A DNA stretch of 64,000 nucleotides from a virus. The stretch's first letter is position 1, and the number at the start of each line of letters is the position of its first letter. Both the position numbers and the translations under genes were made by a program. The notes beneath the pieces were generated by a model that saw only the letters and a list, made by a program, of their open reading frames with translations, ran no database searches and was not told the DNA's origin. The DNA lies in IMG/VR virus record IMGVR_UViG_3300048591_000147, positions 126,001-190,000 of that record, one strand, 5' to 3'. Shown piece by piece: positions 1 through 6,344 of this stretch.

Positions 1-15
1 TAATAAACTATTGGG

Positions 16-21
16 TATAGT
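16..21 (+). promoter_or_regulatory. -10 box of early promoter for the first gene
   Basis: TATAGT lies 27 bases before the ATG at 49, followed by a leader with an ACGGAG ribosome site. The -35 region would lie at or beyond the window edge. The arrangement matches the neighbouring early promoters. Confidence 0.55.
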
Positions 22-48
22 CTCTACATCGTCAACGGAGATAGCCAA

Positions 49-426
49 ATGACCACCGAACGGGTTGCCACGCTGGAAGACTTGCAAGGCGCGTATTCTG
101 ACGTGTTCAAGGACGTCTATGGCTTTCGTCCCCGTGGTTCCGTTATCTGGAACGATGAGGAAGCGTTGAAGGGTGAATTGACGTACCTGTACGCTGAGCT
201 TGAGCGTGTGATCGAACGCGAGAAGGGTGAGCAGGCAATCGCTGTAGCCGATTTTGAGCAACGGGTGACTGAGACTATCGCCTTGGGTGCTGGAACGCGA
301 GAGAACGCGATTCGTTGGATTGCACAGGGCATTGATGACGCTGACCCCGATGGCGTATGTTACTCGCTTGGTTTGCCGTTTGGCTACCTTGGTCAAACGT
401 ATCTCTTTGAGCGTGAAAGTGCTTGA
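49..426 (+). CDS. Small early protein, function unknown
   Basis: This 125-residue acidic protein is not recognised beyond looking like a typical small phage early protein. It starts at ATG 49 after an ACGGAG ribosome site and sits behind its own TATAGT -10 box. The sequence is rich in Glu and Asp, has no membrane segment and no metal-binding motif, and is probably soluble and alpha-helical in its middle (a YLYAELERVIEREKG run). Its stop codon TGA is inside the TTGACG -35 box of the next promoter, so the genes are packed tightly but separately transcribed. Function cannot be assigned. Confidence 0.8.
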   Translation: MTTERVATLEDLQGAYSDVFKDVYGFRPRGSVIWNDEEALKGELTYLYAELERVIEREKGEQAIAVADFEQRVTETIALGAGTRENAIRWIAQGIDDADPDGVCYSLGLPFGYLGQTYLFERESA

Positions 427-450
427 CGTTCAATAAAATCGCGATATAAT
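423..450 (+). promoter_or_regulatory. Sigma70-type early promoter
   Basis: TTGACG (423-428), a 16-base spacer and a perfect TATAAT (445-450). CATACCA follows at 457-463, where the transcript would begin. The -35 overlaps the stop codon of the upstream gene. Confidence 0.85.
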
Positions 451-479
451 CTCAACCATACCAACTAAGGACCAACGTC

Positions 480-806
480 ATGAAAGTTGCCCCGATTCCT
501 CCCCGTGATCCGAACAGCACGCCCAATCCCGAATTCGTGCGCCTGTTGAAGGAAGGTCTGCCACGGTTGTGGAATGGCCATGGCTTCGAGGGTCGCAATG
601 AAGAATTCATCTGCCACACCTTTGATCGTTGGGACGAGTGTACCCCAGCAATCCGTGAAATGATCAGCGCTCGTCTGTATGACAAATGGCATCGAACCTA
701 TCACGATTGGGCTGATCGGTCCAAGACTATGAACAAGTTCACGAAGGCAGAGATCCAAGATGGTCGCAAGCGTTGGATGCTGGACTTGATCGCTGAGTTC
801 AGCTAG
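480..806 (+). CDS. Small early protein, function unknown
   Basis: A 108-residue protein with a Pro-rich N-terminus and many Trp, Arg and Asp residues (WNGHGF, DKWHRTYHDW, KRWMLDL). No family is recognised. The start at 480 follows an AAGGA ribosome site at the right spacing and a strong dedicated promoter (423-450). No signal peptide or membrane segment is visible. It is one of a series of monocistronic early genes that share promoter and leader design, so a role in early host takeover is plausible but is inference only. Confidence 0.8.
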   Translation: MKVAPIPPRDPNSTPNPEFVRLLKEGLPRLWNGHGFEGRNEEFICHTFDRWDECTPAIREMISARLYDKWHRTYHDWADRSKTMNKFTKAEIQDGRKRWMLDLIAEFS

Positions 807-823
807 CGTTCAGGTTCTGAGCG

Positions 824-829
824 TATAAT
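824..829 (+). promoter_or_regulatory. -10 box of early promoter
   Basis: A perfect TATAAT followed by TCTCAAC and CATACCA (836-842), the same 15-base run as in the preceding promoter. No good -35 box is visible upstream, unlike at 423. Confidence 0.7.
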
Positions 830-857
830 CTCAACCATACCAGACGAGGAACGAACC

Positions 858-1106
858 ATGTTCATGCGAATCGAAGATCAGAACGGGACGGTGTTGCTCT
901 CTTCGGTGTATCCCGATGATCGTATCATGGACCCTGAAGCATGTCTGTTCGATTACTTGGGTGATTTTGAGCTTGATCGCGTGGTGGAAGTCTCTTGGCG
1001 TGAAGAGGCCAATGGATGCTACGAATATCGCGTGATTTTCTTCGAAGATGAAGAGAATCCCGATCACATCGTGGAGTCTGGCGCCTTCATCATCTCGGAT
1101 AGCTGA
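858..1106 (+). CDS. Small early protein, function unknown
   Basis: An 82-residue acidic protein with alternating hydrophobic stretches (GTVLLSSVYPD, YEYRVIFFEDEEN) that suggest a small beta-rich fold. No family is recognised. ATG 858 follows a GAGGAACG ribosome site; a second in-frame ATG lies two codons later. It is transcribed from its own TATAAT promoter. The stop is three bases before the next possible start, so the next gene may be translationally coupled. Confidence 0.75.
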   Translation: MFMRIEDQNGTVLLSSVYPDDRIMDPEACLFDYLGDFELDRVVEVSWREEANGCYEYRVIFFEDEENPDHIVESGAFIISDS

Positions 1107-1108
1107 GT

Positions 1109-1291
1109 ATGGTACTATTCGTGTATGAACCGTCATGGCTGATTGACCCTGAAGATGAAATTCAACGGAGAATGATGATGGAAAAGGATTTGTCTCGCTA
1201 CGTGGAACAATGGGAGCCCACCATTTTCCGCTCCAAACACTACAAGGCTCGCGTGTTGCGCGCCAAGGCTCGGAGGATCAAGCAATGGTAG
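1109..1291 (+). CDS. Very small basic protein, function unknown
   Basis: A reading frame of up to 60 residues whose C-terminal half is strongly basic (KHYKARVLRAKARRIKQW). The start is uncertain: ATG 1109 has a poor ribosome site, whereas a cluster of three ATGs at 1172, 1175 and 1178 follows AACGGAG, so the made protein could be only 37-39 residues. No separate promoter is obvious, so it is probably cotranscribed with the gene ending at 1106. A hairpin terminator candidate follows immediately. Short basic early peptides can bind nucleic acid or host enzymes, but nothing in the sequence fixes a role. Confidence 0.5.
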   Translation: MVLFVYEPSWLIDPEDEIQRRMMMEKDLSRYVEQWEPTIFRSKHYKARVLRAKARRIKQW

Positions 1292-1295
1292 CTTC

Positions 1296-1315
1296 AAGCG
1301 CCCTTTCGGGCGCTT
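1296..1315 (+). terminator. Hairpin, possible terminator
   Basis: AAGCGCCC-TTTC-GGGCGCTT forms an 8-bp stem with a 4-base loop, directly after the stop at 1291. It lacks a clear T-run afterwards, so efficiency is doubtful. Confidence 0.55.
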
Positions 1316-1330
1316 CTGGTATCTCAACCT

Positions 1331-1352
1331 TCCCGACCACGCACCCATTTTA
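1331..1352 (-). repeat. Third copy, inverted, of the tRNA-like repeat
   Basis: The minus strand reads TAAAATGGGTGCGTGGTCGG and continues GA, matching the 5' half of the elements at 3078 and 3620. Read on the plus strand it resembles the 3' half of the 3620 element. It lies after the hairpin at 1296-1315. Confidence 0.6.
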
Positions 1353-1411
1353 TACCAACCAACCTGAACCAACGCTGAATGAAACGCGCCAATAAATTTA
1401 CAATCAATTGC

Positions 1412-1440
1412 TTTACAAGCTAATCCATTAGGCGTATAGT
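1412..1440 (+). promoter_or_regulatory. Sigma70-type early promoter
   Basis: TTTACA (1412-1417), a 17-base spacer, TATAGT (1435-1440), then CATACCA at 1446-1452. Confidence 0.8.
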
Positions 1441-1467
1441 TCATCCATACCAGCTAGGGAGAACACC

Positions 1468-1845
1468 ATGGCCAAGCGAATCCAAAAGCCCGTCCTGTTG
1501 ACCAGCAAGACCCATCAGGTCATTGACAAGGATTTCATTGTCAAGGCATTGACGAAAAGCAATGCATGGTTGTTCCGCGCCATCGTGTCGATTTTCGAAT
1601 ACCAAACCGCTGACGAACAGACTGCCGAAGTCACCGCGCACGATAATGGCGTTGGCTTCAGTGGTGTTGATGCACAGATGATGTCCAGCTTCGCCAAACA
1701 GATCATCGAACATGGCAAGGGTAACAGCAAGTTCGCTAGCCCGCTGTCCCCGAAACAGATCGAATTGGCGCGCAAGCGTATGGTCAAGTATGCCGGACAA
1801 TTGCTGCGCATCGCGCAGAGCCGTTCAGCCGCCGTTCAGCTTTAA
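1468..1845 (+). CDS. Early protein, function unknown
   Basis: A 125-residue protein, net basic, starting at ATG 1468 after an AGGGAGAA ribosome site and a well-formed promoter. It looks helical, with a Lys/Gln-rich C-terminal third (SPKQIELARKRMVKYAG). No conserved motif is recognised. It resembles uncharacterised small proteins common in early regions of large phages, but that is an impression. The next promoter's -10 box lies five bases after the stop codon. Confidence 0.8.
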   Translation: MAKRIQKPVLLTSKTHQVIDKDFIVKALTKSNAWLFRAIVSIFEYQTADEQTAEVTAHDNGVGFSGVDAQMMSSFAKQIIEHGKGNSKFASPLSPKQIELARKRMVKYAGQLLRIAQSRSAAVQL

Positions 1846-1849
1846 CCTG

Positions 1850-1855
1850 TATACT
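1850..1855 (+). promoter_or_regulatory. -10 box of early promoter
   Basis: TATACT followed after five bases by CATACCA (1861-1867) and an AAGGAAG ribosome site. No convincing -35; a duplicated CCGTTCAGC lies upstream at 1822-1830 and 1832-1840. Confidence 0.6.
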
Positions 1856-1884
1856 ACTCACATACCAACCAAGGAAGCAAAACC

Positions 1885-2244
1885 ATGAAGTCGATTCGCG
1901 AAGCTCAAACGTTCGTCACCATTCTCAACCTGATTCAGGACCGCTCGCGCGAAATCCTCTGCGATATCGTGGACGCGCTGATCTTCAACCGTGAATCCGT
2001 CCAGTCCGTTCTGAATCGTTGGGGCATCAAGCTCAATGCGGAAGCTCCCGCGATGGCTCCGAACAGTGTCACCATCAACCATGGCGGGCTCGCCTTCAAC
2101 ATGACCATCGTCCAATACAGTCAGGTCGTCAGGCTGATTTACAGTGGCCAGTGGATCGAGGGTATCAAGGCCATTCGCGCAGCAACCAATTCCGGGCTGA
2201 AGGAAGCCAAGGACTTGGCCGAGTACATCCGCGATAACAAGTGA
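1885..2244 (+). CDS. Early protein with a ribosomal L7/L12 C-terminal-like end
   Basis: This 119-residue protein ends in a segment resembling the C-terminal domain of ribosomal protein bL12: residues about 86-116 contain IEGIKAIRAATNSGLKEAKD, close to the bL12 pattern in which Lys-Ala-Val-Arg precedes Thr-x-Leu-Gly-Leu-Lys-Glu-Ala-Lys. In bL12 this surface recruits translational GTPases. The N-terminal 60 residues are helical and unrecognised. Expression is from its own promoter, with ATG 1885 after AAGGAAGC. The match is motif-level; a role in binding elongation factors or host ribosomes is inference. Confidence 0.7.
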   Translation: MKSIREAQTFVTILNLIQDRSREILCDIVDALIFNRESVQSVLNRWGIKLNAEAPAMAPNSVTINHGGLAFNMTIVQYSQVVRLIYSGQWIEGIKAIRAATNSGLKEAKDLAEYIRDNK

Positions 2245-2273
2245 TCCATTTTCAAAAACGTAATTTTATTCTG

Positions 2274-2313
2274 AACAACCCCGGATCAGCGATGGTCCGG
2301 GGTTGTTGTTTTT
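2274..2313 (+). terminator. Strong Rho-independent terminator
   Basis: AACAACCCCGGA (2274-2285) pairs with TCCGGGGTTGTT (2296-2307), a 12-bp stem with a 10-base loop, followed by GTTTTT. It ends the transcript of the L12-like gene. Confidence 0.9.
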
Positions 2314-2331
2314 ATGCCACACCAGATTTTC

Positions 2332-2368
2332 TGGCGAGAATCGCCACAACTAATGGCGAAAATCGCCA
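2332..2368. promoter_or_regulatory. Paired palindromic operator candidate
   Basis: Two 15-bp palindromes of the form TGGCGA-N3-TCGCCA occupy 2332-2346 and 2354-2368. Their centres are 22 bp apart, two helical turns, and the second ends 23 bp before the -35 box at 2392. This geometry suits two cooperatively bound dimers of a repressor or activator. Confidence 0.7.
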
Positions 2369-2391
2369 CACAATATCAACCGTAAAAGCCC

Positions 2392-2420
2392 TTGTATCTT
2401 TAGTTTAATTGGCGTACAAT
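2392..2420 (+). promoter_or_regulatory. Sigma70-type early promoter under the paired palindromes
   Basis: TTGTAT (2392-2397), a 17-base spacer, TACAAT (2415-2420), then CATACCA at 2426-2432 and an AGGAGA ribosome site. Confidence 0.75.
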
Positions 2421-2445
2421 AGGCACATACCAACAGGAGAACACC

Positions 2446-2838
2446 ATGGAAATCGAAGTCGGGGTAGGGTACGATGATAATGGTGAAATCATCAAGAAAA
2501 TGCTGCCTGCGGTGTTCACCGTCTGTCAGAACTGCGAGGGTCATGGTTTTGTGCTGAACCCCAGCATGGCTGGCCATTGTTACACGCAGGATGAATTCAA
2601 TGATGCGTTCGATGACGAGGATGATCGTGCGGAGTATTTCAAGCGTGGTGGCAAGTATGACGTGCAGTGTCAGCTTTGCAAGGGTGTGCGCGTGGTGAAG
2701 GTCATCGCGGATGATGATCAACTGACTGACGAGCAGAAAGAGATCAGCAGAGCAAACGAGTCTTTTGAGATGGGTCTGCACATGGACGCATACTATGATG
2801 CAATGACGATGCGCGGAGAATCTGGCATCTGGGATTAA
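2446..2838 (+). CDS. Small protein with a DnaJ-type CxxC zinc-binding pair
   Basis: A 130-residue acidic protein with two CxxC pairs separated by about 48 residues: CQNCEGHG near residue 25 and CQLCKG near residue 80. The first has the CxxCxGxG form of the DnaJ cysteine-rich zinc domain, so one zinc ion probably ties the two together. The C-terminal third is acidic and helical. It is the only gene in the early module with the paired TGGCGA palindromes upstream, so it is probably regulated differently from its neighbours. The function is unknown; a small zinc-binding adaptor is a guess. Confidence 0.78.
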   Translation: MEIEVGVGYDDNGEIIKKMLPAVFTVCQNCEGHGFVLNPSMAGHCYTQDEFNDAFDDEDDRAEYFKRGGKYDVQCQLCKGVRVVKVIADDDQLTDEQKEISRANESFEMGLHMDAYYDAMTMRGESGIWD

Positions 2839-3077
2839 TCGTTGGCGGTGCGATCAGTAGCAATGGACTGTAGGGTCGCACCGTCTATCATGAAATGCTG
2901 TATTAGATAATCCTAAATTAGAGTGACGGTGTACTACCACACTAACACACCCGCAGTCTCAATAACCTACCTTTTCGATACAACCGAAAAATCGCGCGAA
3001 GACTCAAAAGCATAGCACGAAAAATAGTTGAAAAATAGTGCTCTTTGGCACTTGTGTTATAAAATAATATCAGGCAA

Positions 3078-3112
3078 AATGAGTGCGTGGTCGGGGAACT
3101 CTGGCAGGCAAA
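3078..3112 (+). repeat. tRNA-like repeat, first plus-strand copy
   Basis: AAAATGAGTGCGTGGTCGGG matches the start of the element at 3620 with one or two changes. A short hairpin (GCAGG with CCTGC around a 7-base loop, ending near 3121) follows, but there is no matching 3' half. It is too degenerate to be a tRNA. Confidence 0.55.
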
Positions 3113-3144
3113 CGCCCTGCGGCAAAATGATCTTACGAAAGTGG

Positions 3145-3172
3145 TTGCACGGCATCGGCGCTATGGTATGAT
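3145..3172 (+). promoter_or_regulatory. Sigma70-type early promoter
   Basis: TTGCAC (3145-3150), a 16-base spacer, TATGAT (3167-3172). The leader contains AACGGAGATA, like that of the first gene. Confidence 0.75.
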
Positions 3173-3199
3173 TCTCTCACCCCAACGGAGATACCCCAC

Positions 3200-3529
3200 A
3201 TGAGCCTGAGCCGCCTCCGCAACAAAGTCGAAGCCCGCATTGTCCGCGCCATCGTTTCGGACGCGCTGAAAATGGGTTACACCGTGTCGGTGTACGATGG
3301 TGAAGAGTTCGCCATCGAACGCTCCAGCAATCGTAGCGCCATCCTCGCCGAGTGTGCTGCCACTGACGAAGACCGCCTGTACTTCACCCGCAACGGTCAG
3401 ACGAAAGCCATCGGTGTGGTCTGGATCATCTACGGTGAGGGTGACACCTGCATGACTGACTGGACTGACACCGATGAAGTCAACGCCATCCTGAAGCGGG
3501 CCAACAAAATCGCTGGACACGATGACTGA
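3200..3529 (+). CDS. Early protein, function unknown
   Basis: A 109-residue protein beginning with a helix (LSRLRNKVEARIVRAIVSDA) and continuing with beta-like segments (YTVSVYDGEEFAIERS, IGVVWIIYGEGD). It belongs, by general appearance, to a group of small phage proteins with this start found in several Pseudomonadota phages; no function is known to me. ATG 3200 follows ACGGAG. A strong terminator follows the stop, so it is monocistronic. Confidence 0.8.
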   Translation: MSLSRLRNKVEARIVRAIVSDALKMGYTVSVYDGEEFAIERSSNRSAILAECAATDEDRLYFTRNGQTKAIGVVWIIYGEGDTCMTDWTDTDEVNAILKRANKIAGHDD

Positions 3530-3544
3530 AATAGTGTAGCAGAC

Positions 3545-3567
3545 AAGCCCCCGAAAGGGGGCTTTTT
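3545..3567 (+). terminator. Rho-independent terminator
   Basis: AAGCCCCC-GAAA-GGGGGCTT followed by TTT; 8-bp stem with a GAAA tetraloop. Confidence 0.9.
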
Positions 3568-3619
3568 CTGGACCATCTGCGGTACAATTGATTACTTTAC
3601 AGGTACAAAGCAATATGCC

Positions 3620-3707
3620 AAAATGGGTGCGTGGTCGGAGGAACTGGCGGACACCGCCGCGCGCTTCGCGCTAAGGCTGGCAATTTCCCCGACCGCCATC
3701 CCATTTT
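3620..3707 (+). ncRNA. tRNA-like structured RNA element
   Basis: An 88-base element closes with a perfect 8-bp stem AAAATGGG/CCCATTTT and a second stem GGTCGG/CCGACC, enclosing two hairpins. The run GTGGTCGGAGGAACTGGCGG resembles the D-arm of a leucine tRNA, and CCGACC is followed by GCCA, like an acceptor 3' end. There is no normal T-loop or 7-base anticodon loop, so it is not a functional tRNA. A weak TACAAT -10 box lies at 3582-3587. It may be a decayed tRNA, a tRNA-mimic RNA, or a processing signal. Confidence 0.45.
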
Positions 3708-3813
3708 GAACTAACTTATAAAGCAATGGAAGTGCCATTCGTCGGAAAGTCTAGATGGGGGTCGCTAGCTTCTGGCCGATGCTCGGGCGATCCAGCGGAT
3801 GATCGTTACACCG

Positions 3814-3843
3814 TTGCAAATGGCGCACGCCGCCTGATATACT
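3814..3843 (+). promoter_or_regulatory. Sigma70-type early promoter
   Basis: TTGCAA (3814-3819), an 18-base spacer, TATACT (3838-3843). It fixes the start of the next gene at 3894 rather than 3726. Confidence 0.75.
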
Positions 3844-3893
3844 ACCTTCATCGGGCGGCAATCCTGCTGCCCGACACCTTCGGAGAAAGCACA

Positions 3894-4604
3894 ATGGAAT
3901 TCCTCAAGAACATCAGTGTCAAGTCGGATTTTGGTTTCTGGATCACCATGGGCATGCTGGAGGCGATCTATGTGCTGGCAGAGTGTGCCGGTGGACGCTT
4001 CGCCGCGATCATGGGTTACACTCCGGTGGGCAAAGACTGGACGGTGACGCCCGTCTACGATGCCACGTTCACCAGTCGCTTCGATACTGCCAAGCTCTAT
4101 GCTCGCAAGCTGGAAGCCTTGCAGGCGATCACCTTCGAGGACGTGGCCGATGCCATCGCGAAACAGCCGAAACTCTCTGCGCTCGAACCTGCTGAACTGC
4201 TGGAACTGTTCAATGCTCGCAAGGCAATGGAAGTCGCCAGCCTGCTCCGCACTCGCGAGGATACCGCAGCACACCGCGAAGGTCAGGCACGCTGCCACGC
4301 CACCGTGGAGGATGGTCTGCCCAATGGTGTGCGTGTGCACTACGTCACACAGAAGGGCGCTGACGGGCTCATGCATCCGGTCCTGCGTGATGGTCTGCCC
4401 ATCGCTGAAAGCATCCGTGTGCACGCACTGGAACAGTCTCGCACGTATCGTCAGGCTGGTGTGCGCAAGGTAGTGAACAGTGGTGCGCCAGTGCTCATGG
4501 GCAATGCTATCAGCACGCTACTGAACAAGCGCAGCGTGGGCATCACATCGTTCACACTGCGTGACAACTATGAAGCACTGCGCATTGACGGAGCCACGCT
4601 CTAA
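3894..4604 (+). CDS. Early protein, function unknown
   Basis: A 236-residue protein, the largest of the early module. The frame is open from 3726, but the promoter at 3814-3843 and the GGAGAAAG ribosome site select ATG 3894. A short hydrophobic stretch (FWITMGMLEAIYVLAECAGG) lies near the N-terminus; it is probably a buried helix rather than a membrane anchor. The rest is helical and Ala/Leu/Arg-rich. No family is recognised. The coding sequence is clearly GC-richer than everything after about 4.7 kb, and a terminator follows. Confidence 0.78.
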   Translation: MEFLKNISVKSDFGFWITMGMLEAIYVLAECAGGRFAAIMGYTPVGKDWTVTPVYDATFTSRFDTAKLYARKLEALQAITFEDVADAIAKQPKLSALEPAELLELFNARKAMEVASLLRTREDTAAHREGQARCHATVEDGLPNGVRVHYVTQKGADGLMHPVLRDGLPIAESIRVHALEQSRTYRQAGVRKVVNSGAPVLMGNAISTLLNKRSVGITSFTLRDNYEALRIDGATL

Positions 4605-4629
4605 CAGTAACAGACAGTAACACAACGCG

Positions 4630-4653
4630 AAGCCCCAGCATGCTGGGGCTTTC
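4630..4653. terminator. Palindromic terminator
   Basis: A perfect 22-bp palindrome, AAGCCCCAGCA joined to TGCTGGGGCTT (4630-4651), followed by TCGTTTG. It ends the early module. Confidence 0.8.
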
Positions 4654-4796
4654 GTTTGAGTATGATCAGATAGTAACTAGTTAGTAACTTGATAATGGTC
4701 AGGGGGATTATGTGATAGGTGAAAAACAGTTTGGGGTTACGATGAGTTACTTTATTTACTCATTATATATAATCACTCCGCCGGGGGATCAAGCCA

Positions 4797-4830
4797 TTTA
4801 ATTTCTATACCCTATTTAATTTCTATACCC
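4797..4830. repeat. Tandem 18-bp-period repeat
   Basis: TTTAATTTCTATACCC occurs at 4797-4812 and again at 4815-4830. On the minus strand each copy reads GGGTATAG followed by AAATTAAA. It lies in the convergent intergenic space, so it may be a protein-binding site. Confidence 0.6.
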
Positions 4831-4958
4831 CTTTTTCCATTCTATCCAAAATCCTATAATATTTTCTGTAATTCTATCACACGATTTGGCCATTCTCTCT
4901 AGACGATTTGTTCCGCGTATTTACTTGATGGTATCTCTGAAAAATTTCCAGAAAAATT

Positions 4959-5129
4959 TTAACGCTTATTGATCAAGAGGATAGCGTCTGTCATATTCTT
5001 TAATAGTACATATATCGACGCATTTACTTGTAATTTAGCTTTTGTTATCTCTGGCGTATCATTCTCTTCTGCTTCAAATGTTAAATCAACAAGTGCAAAA
5101 GCCTTGGCAACTCTTTCTGCGTTATTCAT
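4959..5129 (-). CDS. Small helical protein, function unknown
   Basis: A 56-residue frame on the minus strand starting MNNAERVAKAFALVD, with an acidic centre and a hydrophobic C-terminal helix (NASIYVLLKNMTDAILLI). It starts three bases after the stop codon of the CCA-adding enzyme, and its AAGGAATGA ribosome site sits at that gene's end, so the two are an operon and probably translationally coupled. The clean coupling is the main evidence that it is real. No function can be assigned. Confidence 0.65.
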   Translation of the reverse strand: MNNAERVAKAFALVDLTFEAEENDTPEITKAKLQVNASIYVLLKNMTDAILLINKR

Positions 5130-5131
5130 TA

Positions 5132-6220
5132 TCATTCCTTAATTATATTATTCAAAGCTTCCTTACGTAATCTCTTTAATTCAATACCAAATGCAGCACC
5201 AGTTAAACCTTGTTCCAATAGATGTTGACTTGATACCGAACGCACCCTGTCGATTAACCCCATAAATTTTTCAGTATCAAAGTCGTTGAAAACTATTTCA
5301 CATATCCTGATAAACTTATCCAGTGTATCGGTTTTATGGTGTACGTCCAGACTTTCAATAATTTTGAATAATTCTTCATAATCATTGTTCAATGCGTGTT
5401 GTATCTTTGGCAGATTTTTGTAAGTTAGTATTGCCAACCTCTTTTCATTTGTTGGTATCTTTAGTTTTTCACAGATATCATGTATATCACCTTCGTTACG
5501 GCTATTAGACATTAATATGGAAAACACAACATCGCATGATTCTTTCTTATCATTCACTGCTTTATCCAAAGCATTGTTTACAGTTTCATTCAATGATAAG
5601 TGCGGCACCAGTCTATTCAATGCTCCACACTTATCCAAGACTCTAAAGAAGATGCTTGGATTTGTTTTTGAGAAGGTCTTTTTGATTTCTGCCCATACTC
5701 TTTCTGACGTTAAATTGTCTACTTCGCCATTTGTCACCATTTCTTTCATTAAATGTAATGTCTGTTCATGCAAAATGAAATCATAGGTAGCGCAAAATCT
5801 CGCTACTCTTAAGATGCGTACCGGGTCTTCTCTAAATGCTTCTGAAACATGGCGTATGACACCATTGCTAAGATCTGATAAACCATTAAACGGATCTATA
5901 AGATTTCCATTGGAATCAATTGCCATAGCATTGATTGTGATGTCTCTACGGAAGAGATCATCCTTGAGTGTTACCCCATTGGTACTTACAGAGAAACCAT
6001 TGTATCCTTTTCCTGTTTTTCTTTCTGTTCTCGCCAAGGCGTATTCGTTGCCAGTGTCTGGATGAAGAAAGACTGGAAAGTCTGCACCAACGGGTTTGAA
6101 ACCATTAGATAACATTTCCTCTTCAGAAGAATTTATGACAACATAATCTAGGTCAGATGATTTCTTTCCTAATAATAAATCTCTGACCGCACCACCAACG
6201 AGATATACGTTTTTGTTCAT
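5132..6220 (-). CDS. cca: CCA-adding tRNA nucleotidyltransferase
   Basis: This 362-residue enzyme is a class II nucleotidyltransferase of the poly(A)polymerase/CCA family, which adds or repairs the 3' CCA of tRNA. The head domain shows VGGAVRDLLLG (residues 8-18), the metal-binding DLD (23-25) and RRDITINAMA (91-100). The following EDPVRILRVARF segment is the conserved neck motif. Length fits bacterial members. It is the first gene of a minus-strand operon with a good sigma70 promoter (6251-6279), so early expression is likely. Both phage tRNAs in this window already encode CCA, so repair of damaged tRNAs is the likelier use. Confident family call. Confidence 0.92.
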   Translation of the reverse strand: MNKNVYLVGGAVRDLLLGKKSSDLDYVVINSSEEEMLSNGFKPVGADFPVFLHPDTGNEYALARTERKTGKGYNGFSVSTNGVTLKDDLFRRDITINAMAIDSNGNLIDPFNGLSDLSNGVIRHVSEAFREDPVRILRVARFCATYDFILHEQTLHLMKEMVTNGEVDNLTSERVWAEIKKTFSKTNPSIFFRVLDKCGALNRLVPHLSLNETVNNALDKAVNDKKESCDVVFSILMSNSRNEGDIHDICEKLKIPTNEKRLAILTYKNLPKIQHALNNDYEELFKIIESLDVHHKTDTLDKFIRICEIVFNDFDTEKFMGLIDRVRSVSSQHLLEQGLTGAAFGIELKRLRKEALNNIIKE

Positions 6221-6250
6221 GACGAATCTACTTCACATTTATATTTCGAT

Positions 6251-6279
6251 AGCATACTACATCTTGTAACATTTTTCAA
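6251..6279 (-). promoter_or_regulatory. Sigma70-type promoter for the CCA-adding operon
   Basis: On the minus strand, TTGAAA (6279-6274), a 17-base spacer and TATGCT (6256-6251), 31 bases before the start codon. Confidence 0.75.
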
Positions 6280-6315
6280 TTAGTTTCTATCTCCAGAAAT
6301 TTTAACGGTTACAAT

Positions 6316-6323
6316 CATAAATA
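6316..6323 (+). promoter_or_regulatory. T4-type late promoter
   Basis: CATAAATA, one base from the T4 late consensus TATAAATA, 21 bases before ATG 6345. Confidence 0.7.
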
Positions 6324-6344
6324 TCATATAAAAGAATCCCTCAT

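Larger units (their letters stand above)
2839..3199. other. Non-coding stretch with hairpin and tRNA-like repeat
   Basis: No gene is visible in these 361 bases. They hold a hairpin CGGTGCGA/TCGCACCG (2846-2853 with 2876-2883), an AT-rich section, the first plus-strand tRNA-like repeat (about 3078-3112) and the promoter of the next gene. Confidence 0.7.
3530..3893. other. Non-coding stretch: terminator, tRNA-like element, promoter
   Basis: These 364 bases hold the terminator at 3545-3567, the complete tRNA-like structured element at 3620-3707 and the promoter at 3814-3843. An upstream extension of the next reading frame to 3726 is open but lies before the transcription start. Confidence 0.7.
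4605..4958. other. Non-coding boundary between GC-rich and AT-rich DNA
   Basis: No gene is visible. It holds the terminator at 4630-4653, an AT-rich section with TTATATATAATCAC near 4764, and the tandem repeat at 4797-4830. Genes on both sides converge here. Confidence 0.7.

Noticed and set aside
3620-3707. A leucine tRNA gene
   Set aside because: No T-loop, no 7-base anticodon loop and a displaced CCA; kept only as a tRNA-like element.
3765-4424. A 219-codon minus-strand frame opposite the early gene at 3894
   Set aside because: Antisense to a gene with its own promoter and ribosome site; typical of GC-rich shadow frames.
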